In this document: one piece after another, positions 59,927-64,000 of the stretch
How the letters are laid out: every line of letters starts with the position of its first letter
Position numbering within the stretch: position 1 is the first letter of the stretch
Assembly: GCA_963725145.1 (NCBI GenBank)
Contig: CAVRXL010000010.1
Location: 62,001 to 126,000, forward strand
Source of the DNA: DATAEE01 sp963725145
GTDB taxonomy: Bacteria > Acidobacteriota > Vicinamibacteria > Vicinamibacterales > 2-12-FULL-66-21
DNA: 64,000 bases
Reading direction: 5' to 3'
Made by a program: the position numbers and the translations under genes
Notes under the pieces: model-generated
The model's input: the letters and a program-made list of their open reading frames with translations, nothing else
The model's database searches: none
Told to the model about the DNA's origin: nothing

Positions 59927-61528
59927 TTAGCTGCGTCTCCGGGCAAACGCGAGCGACCAGATCGTGGCGATTGCCGCCGCGGCCAGCACGCTGACGTCGA
60001 GCCACCGCTCGCGCGCCGAGCCGGCCGGCACGAGGCGCACGAAGGACGGCGGGGACGGCAGCCGCGCGCGGCCCTCCCACCGGCCGCTGTCCTCCGTCCA
60101 CTTCAGCTGCGGAAAGCTCGACGCCGGACGCTCCGCGCCGGGCGGCGCCACGACTTCGAGCTCGACCGCGCCGGTATCGCCGACCGACGTCACAGCGCAC
60201 CGCCACTCCGCCGATTGACGGGGATAGCGAACAGCCGACCGGCCACTCGCGCCGACCGTGACGACGCTGCAGTCTCCTTTGTCGGTGAATTCCACGCGCA
60301 GGCGGGTGTCGGCGGTTGCTGACGCTGGAAGAATCCAGAATCCAGAATTCAGAATCCAGAAGGGAATCCAGAAGCGAATCCAGCGGCCTGCCCGGCTACG
60401 CCCGCTGGCAGGCCTTCTGGATTCTGGATTCTGAATTCTGAATTCCAAGTTCAGGTACACGCCCTCAACGACGCTCGTCGCAAACCGCGAGAACGGCCGG
60501 ACGTTGCGCACGCCGTCCCAGGGGTACGGCTCGCAGGGCGGCTCGCGCTCCGCTTCGTCCCGCTCGAGGAAGCGCGGCATGAAGAACTCCTTCGTCAGCG
60601 TCGTCAGGCGGACGCGGCCGGTCTGGCCGTACTCGACGACGCGATCCGGATTGTCGGGGTCGACGACCTCGATCATCGCGCGCGGCAGGGGCGGGTAGTA
60701 GATGACCGCGTAGTTGTCGGCCGGGTCCAGCGGTTTGTGGACCGCGAGCCCCATCAGCGTGTTGCCGTACGTCGGGGCGAAGTAGACGCCGTCGAGCAGC
60801 TCTTCGACCGCGAAGCGGTGAAACTGCGGCGTCATCTCCGTGCCGCCGCAGAACACGCCGGTAATCCCGGCCTTGCGGAGCGAGATCTTTTCGGCCAGCG
60901 CCTCCAGCAGCTTCGGCGTGGTGAAAAGACAGCGGATGTTCTGGTGAGCGCGCAGCAGCGTGAGCGCCTGCTCGACGACGTGCTGCTTGTAGCGCTCCGC
61001 CTCCTCGAACTGGCGCCGCTTGATCAGCTTGATGACCCAGCGCGGGTCGAGGTCCACCATGAAGCAGATCCCGCCGCGGTGCTGGGCGAGGTGCTCGACC
61101 GCCAGCCGCAGCCGCCGCGGACCGGACGGCCCGACCTCCAGCCAGTCGCTGCCCTTCGGAAACGCCCAGTCCGGCAGCGTGTCGCTGAACATCTCGTAGT
61201 CGATGCGGAAGTCGTCGATGTTGATCCGCGACTTGGGCACCCCGGTGCTACCGCCGGTCTCGAAGATCGATACGGGGCGGTGCGCGTAGGCCTTCGGGAC
61301 CCAGCGCCGCACGGGCCCCCCGCGCAGCCATTCGTCCTGGAATGGGCCGAACTTCGCGAGGTCCTCGTAGCCGCGGACCTCGCCCCGCGGGTCCCAGTCC
61401 AGCCGCTTCGCGAAGTCCAGCCAGAACGGACAGCCGGTCACCGGATCGAAGTGCCACTCGATGATTTCACGGGTGTGGCGGTCGAGCGCTGCGCGCGCCT
61501 TCGCGACCGCGTCGGTTGAGACGGGCAT
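59927..61528 (-). CDS. Adenylate-forming ligase fused through a repeat to an unrelated exported domain
   Basis: 533 residues as read. Residues 1-372 form an acyl-adenylate/CoA-ligase-like enzyme (PaaK/LuxE style): P-loop FETGGSTGVPKSR near 90, FTTPKLLEAL, GVFCGGTEMTPQFHRF and YGNTLMG, and RVRLTTLTKEFFMPRFLERDE near the C-terminus. It ends naturally at SVVEGVYLN. Residues 373-410 are the translated repeat tract 60327-60446 (FWIPFWILNSGFWILPASATA). The remaining 125 residues have exported character (DTRLRVEFTDKGDCSVVTV), with a C-terminal TM helix (VSVLAAAAIATIWSLAFARRRS). Either the repeat fused two genes, or the second starts inside it with the repeat as its signal peptide. Confidence 0.75.
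   Translation of the reverse strand: MPVSTDAVAKARAALDRHTREIIEWHFDPVTGCPFWLDFAKRLDWDPRGEVRGYEDLAKFGPFQDEWLRGGPVRRWVPKAYAHRPVSIFETGGSTGVPKSRINIDDFRIDYEMFSDTLPDWAFPKGSDWLEVGPSGPRRLRLAVEHLAQHRGGICFMVDLDPRWVIKLIKRRQFEEAERYKQHVVEQALTLLRAHQNIRCLFTTPKLLEALAEKISLRKAGITGVFCGGTEMTPQFHRFAVEELLDGVYFAPTYGNTLMGLAVHKPLDPADNYAVIYYPPLPRAMIEVVDPDNPDRVVEYGQTGRVRLTTLTKEFFMPRFLERDEAEREPPCEPYPWDGVRNVRPFSRFATSVVEGVYLNLEFRIQNPESRRPASGRSRAGRWIRFWIPFWILNSGFWILPASATADTRLRVEFTDKGDCSVVTVGASGRSAVRYPRQSAEWRCAVTSVGDTGAVELEVVAPPGAERPASSFPQLKWTEDSGRWEGRARLPSPPSFVRLVPAGSARERWLDVSVLAAAAIATIWSLAFARRRS
60327..60446. repeat. Large inverted TTCTGGATT / GAATCCAGA tract inside the ligase frame
   Basis: GAATCCAGA units (60327-60385) and their complement TTCTGGATT (60413-60446) flank a central palindrome with arms GCCTGCC and GGCAGGC (60386-60413). 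On the coding strand a 9-bp period spells FWI three times with linking residues. Confidence 0.85.
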
Positions 61529-61540
61529 AGATGAGTGAGT

Positions 61541-62605
61541 TTACCCCGCGTGACGGCTCTGGACGAACTCGGCGAAGAACTCGTCGACGGTCACCCGCCG
61601 CTTCGTCAGGCCGTCCTCGAATCCCGACTGGCAGAACACATCGAGCGCGTGTCGATTCTTGTCGAGCCCGTGCGGGTGGAAGTCGCGGCCCATGAGCCGC
61701 TCGGTCTCTTCGATCTCGGAAACGAGCCAGGGGGTGCCGTACGGGTAGAGACGCTGCGCCGCGGTGAACGACGCCTCGGAGCGTTCGAACGTCTCGACCA
61801 GCCGCGTGCCCACCGATCGGTCGCGTTCCCACACCTCGCGTCGAAGGACGATGACGTGCTGCGGCGGGTAGCAGCGCGTCTCGCGGAAGTAGCGCTGTTC
61901 CACGGAGCGGAAATCCGGGATGAGACGGACGATCGGTCCGTTCGCCGCGTCGTACTTCGAGGGCGGGAGCGGAGCGAAGAACGCGACGATGTCCCCCGCG
62001 AGGAGCAGATCGCTCAGAGACGATCCCGGCGGCGCGAGCGTCACGTTCGGCGGCAGCGTCACGTTGACCGCAACGGCCGTCGTCGAGTCCGGGCTGCCTA
62101 CGACCCACTGCACTTTCGCGGGATCCTGGCCCAGATACCGGACGAGCTGGCGATACCAGATCGCGCCGCTTGCGGCCCAGTTGTAGATGCCAATGCGCTT
62201 GCCGTTCAGGCTCGACGGTGAGAGGGTCGAGCCTTTCAACGTGTAGATGTCGCGCGCCGTGAAGTTGCGGAGCGGGAAGACCGGGATGGCCACGAGCGAA
62301 CGGTCACCGCGGTCGACGCGGATCAGGTGCTGTGCCATCGAGGTCTCGCCCCCGTGGACGGCCGGATCGGTCGTGGCGCGGCGGAGCATCTGGTTGCGAT
62401 CGCCGCGGAGCCACGTCAGCGTCAGCGCATCCGGGCGCACGTCGCCTGTCGCAACGGGCATGAACCTGATGTAGTCGGCGCAGGCGAGGGTGAGCGCGGT
62501 TGTCGAGGTCGAGCCCTGACGCCGCGTGCCAAGGCGGCCGACGAGTGGAGCGGCGGCCGCACCGCTCGTGGCTCCGATGAACTCCCGGCGGGACAGCGGA
62601 CCCAT
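61541..62605 (-). CDS. Tat-exported NMT1-type binding protein / dihydroxyphthalate-decarboxylase-like protein
   Basis: 354 residues. The N-terminus SRREFIGATSGAAAAPLVG is a twin-arginine signal. The fold is that of periplasmic binding proteins (type 2): LTLACADYIRFMPVATGDVRPD, ETSMAQHLIRV, LNGKRIGIYNWAASGAIWYRQLV. The C-terminal part (FHPHGLDKNRHALDVFCQSGFEDGLTKRRVTVDEFF) parallels 4,5-dihydroxyphthalate decarboxylase relatives, which share this fold. Either it captures a solute in the periplasm or acts on an aromatic acid there. It heads the ligase/symporter/M28/ALDH series, 12 bases before the ligase. Confidence 0.8.
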   Translation of the reverse strand: MGPLSRREFIGATSGAAAAPLVGRLGTRRQGSTSTTALTLACADYIRFMPVATGDVRPDALTLTWLRGDRNQMLRRATTDPAVHGGETSMAQHLIRVDRGDRSLVAIPVFPLRNFTARDIYTLKGSTLSPSSLNGKRIGIYNWAASGAIWYRQLVRYLGQDPAKVQWVVGSPDSTTAVAVNVTLPPNVTLAPPGSSLSDLLLAGDIVAFFAPLPPSKYDAANGPIVRLIPDFRSVEQRYFRETRCYPPQHVIVLRREVWERDRSVGTRLVETFERSEASFTAAQRLYPYGTPWLVSEIEETERLMGRDFHPHGLDKNRHALDVFCQSGFEDGLTKRRVTVDEFFAEFVQSRHAG

Positions 62606-62670
62606 GGACCACCCCCTTCGCGCCGGATGCTATCACTCAGCCGCTTCGCCTGAAGCAGCTACGCCCGACG

Positions 62671-64000
62671 TTAGTGCGGCGGTCGCCGCCCGTGCCGCTC
62701 CGTCATCGCCGCCAGTTGGGCGGCGCGGTCGCGCGGCTCCGGCTCCTCCATCATGCGATCGGACAGCCACGGGAGACGCCAGGTCCAGTTCTGGGGACCG
62801 GTCGTCGCCGGCACGTTGAGGCGATCCCGCCAGCCGAAGAGGTCCTGGATGGGCGTGATCACGAAGTCGGATCCGCTTCCGAGGATCGCCTCGAGAATGG
62901 CGTCGCGGAGTTCCGGACCGAACCTGCTCGACGCGGTGAGGCCTCGTGTGGCGAGGTCCGGAATCGCGAGAAATGCGGTTCGTTCCTCGGCGTCAGCCGT
63001 GTCCCACCACTCCGCCAGCGACGCGGTGTCGTGCGTGCCGGACACTCCGACAGAGGAGGCCGGCCAGGTCCGCGGGTCGCCGAACGGCTGGCCTGGCGCG
63101 TGCCAGTCCCGATCCCAGCGCAGCACGCGGAAGCCCGGCACGCCGAGCGACGCGAGCGACTCGCGGACGAAGTCCGGGATGGTGCCGAGATCCTCGGCGA
63201 CGACCAGCGCCTCCTCGGATCGAAACGCCGCGAGGATGCGCTCGCCCTGCGCCCGCTGCGCCGGTTCGTCGGCCGGCGAAAAATATGGCTCGAACTCGCG
63301 CGCGCGTTCCGGCGAGTAGAGCGGACCCGACGTCAGCGGCCGGACGAAGGTCCGGTAAAAGCCCACGACGTGATCGATGCGGTAGGCGTCGTAGAGCGCG
63401 GTGCTCCGGCGCGCCCGTTGCCGCGCCCACTCGTCGCCTCCTGCTTCGACGACGTCCCAGCGGTACACCGGCAGGCCCCAGTTCTGCCCGGTCTCGCTGA
63501 ACGCGTCCGGCGGCGTGCCGACCGACGCGTCCACGCAGAATTCGCCCTGACGCGCCCAGACGTCCGCGCTGTCGCCGCTGACCGTGAACGGCACGTCGCC
63601 GAAGAGGCCGACCCCCGCCTGTTCGCGCGCCGCGCGCCACTGTTCGTCGGCGATCCATTGCGCGTAGCGATAGAAGTGAATGTCGCGCTCGTGCTCTCGA
63701 TCGGCAGCCGCCAGCGCGGCTGACTCCCGGTTCCTCAACGGCGTGGGCCAGTCGATCCAGGAGCGACCCGACGTCTGTCGAATGGCTCGGAATCGCGCGT
63801 AGTCCTCGAGCCACCACCGCTCTCGCGCGACGAAGGCGTCGAACATTTCAGCGCGGCGCGGCTCGAGCCGGCCGCTTTCGACGATCTGCTCGAACGCCGC
63901 GCGAAGCGCGGCCCGTTTGAGCGCGCGGACCGCATCGTACCGGACGCGCGGCGAGCGCCGGACGGCATCGATCGCGTAGCGCGCGGGAGGAGACGCGATC
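62671..64000 (-). CDS. malQ: 4-alpha-glucanotransferase (amylomaltase), N-terminus beyond the window
   Basis: The frame is open to the window edge, so at least 443 C-terminal residues are seen, most of a GH77 enzyme. Characteristic segments are GLFGDVPFTVSGDSADVW and FCVDASVGTPPDAFSETGQNWGLPVYRWD around the acceptor site. ALYDAYRIDHVVGFYRTFVRPL carries the nucleophile Asp, VVAEDLGTIPDFVRESL the acid/base Glu, and SVGVSGTHDTASLAEWW the third Asp. Further C-terminal is FGWRDRLNVPATTGPQNWTWRLP. The enzyme transfers maltodextrin segments between alpha-1,4-glucans in the cytosol. It lies 65 bases before the Tat-exported protein gene on the same strand. Confidence 0.94.
   Translation of the reverse strand, partial: IASPPARYAIDAVRRSPRVRYDAVRALKRAALRAAFEQIVESGRLEPRRAEMFDAFVARERWWLEDYARFRAIRQTSGRSWIDWPTPLRNRESAALAAADREHERDIHFYRYAQWIADEQWRAAREQAGVGLFGDVPFTVSGDSADVWARQGEFCVDASVGTPPDAFSETGQNWGLPVYRWDVVEAGGDEWARQRARRSTALYDAYRIDHVVGFYRTFVRPLTSGPLYSPERAREFEPYFSPADEPAQRAQGERILAAFRSEEALVVAEDLGTIPDFVRESLASLGVPGFRVLRWDRDWHAPGQPFGDPRTWPASSVGVSGTHDTASLAEWWDTADAEERTAFLAIPDLATRGLTASSRFGPELRDAILEAILGSGSDFVITPIQDLFGWRDRLNVPATTGPQNWTWRLPWLSDRMMEEPEPRDRAAQLAAMTERHGRRPPH

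Noticed and set aside
58214..60322. 702-residue plus-strand frame over the symporter
   Set aside because: Extremely Arg/Asp/Gln-rich shadow; it crosses the ends of several minus-strand genes.

Overview
The window is high-GC DNA that most resembles Acidobacteriota, probably the Vicinamibacteria side of the phylum (inference from gene content; no 16S rRNA is present). The supporting families are an Oar-like TonB-dependent receptor with an N-terminal carboxypeptidase-regulatory domain, a VWA-domain C-terminus, an ECF sigma factor coupled to a Ser/Thr kinase with TPRs, pseudokinase/PEGA and PD40 proteins, and eight PQQ-binding-like beta-propeller proteins. I see no rRNA, tRNA, CRISPR array, insertion sequence or prophage. 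No gene-free stretch exceeds about 250 bases, so the layout is chromosomal and compact.

Layout. 1-9.9 kb: end of a VWA protein, ZIP metal transporter, BON-domain periplasmic protein, GNAT acetyltransferase, regulatory-domain repeat protein, lipoprotein, polA (broken by one extra base), a TPR-like exported protein and pcnB. 10-20.8 kb: a minus-strand run of pseudokinase-PEGA, TonB/TPR, PD40, M23 peptidase, DUF1015, serA, serC and desaturase. 21-28 kb: M28 peptidase, alpha/beta hydrolase, DinB, TonB receptor and a four-helix-bundle protein. 28-36 kb: five PQQ-like propeller genes followed by a MmcQ-like gene. 36-39 kb: MFS and EamA-like transporters and an outer-membrane barrel. 39-46 kb: two paralogous IPT-collagen-like surface proteins, then the kinase/sigma pair. 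46-64 kb: one long minus-strand series. It starts with malQ (cut by the window edge), a decarboxylase/binding-protein-like gene, an adenylate-forming ligase, a 52-residue membrane protein, a sodium:solute symporter, a variant M28 hydrolase and an aldehyde dehydrogenase. It continues with a glycosyltransferase, an ABC ATPase/permease pair and three more PQQ propellers.

How genes work together. serA and serC make phosphoserine; the serC stop and desaturase start share ATGA. Several minus-strand pairs overlap as ATGA, GTGA or TGATG (kinase-PEGA/TonB, sigma/kinase, ALDH/glycosyltransferase, permease/PQQ), which suggests translational coupling. The symporter, its tiny neighbour, the ligase, the decarboxylase-like protein, the M28 hydrolase and the ALDH look like one uptake-and-processing locus of unknown substrate.

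The most unusual layer is repeat structure. Short 9-10 bp iterated tracts (families built on GTTCSA, TTCAGCATT, CTCTGCGTC, GAATTCAGA and TTCTGGATT) sit at many gene junctions and flank several one- or two-gene cassettes. In at least three or four places a 9-bp period puts them in frame as the hydrophobic core of a signal peptide. A second class is short palindromes with different but self-complementary arms around a TGAA/TTCA/TTAA centre, found between genes and also inside two coding regions. Three genes carry apparent one-base insertions, so either the assembly has indel errors or these genes are decaying.
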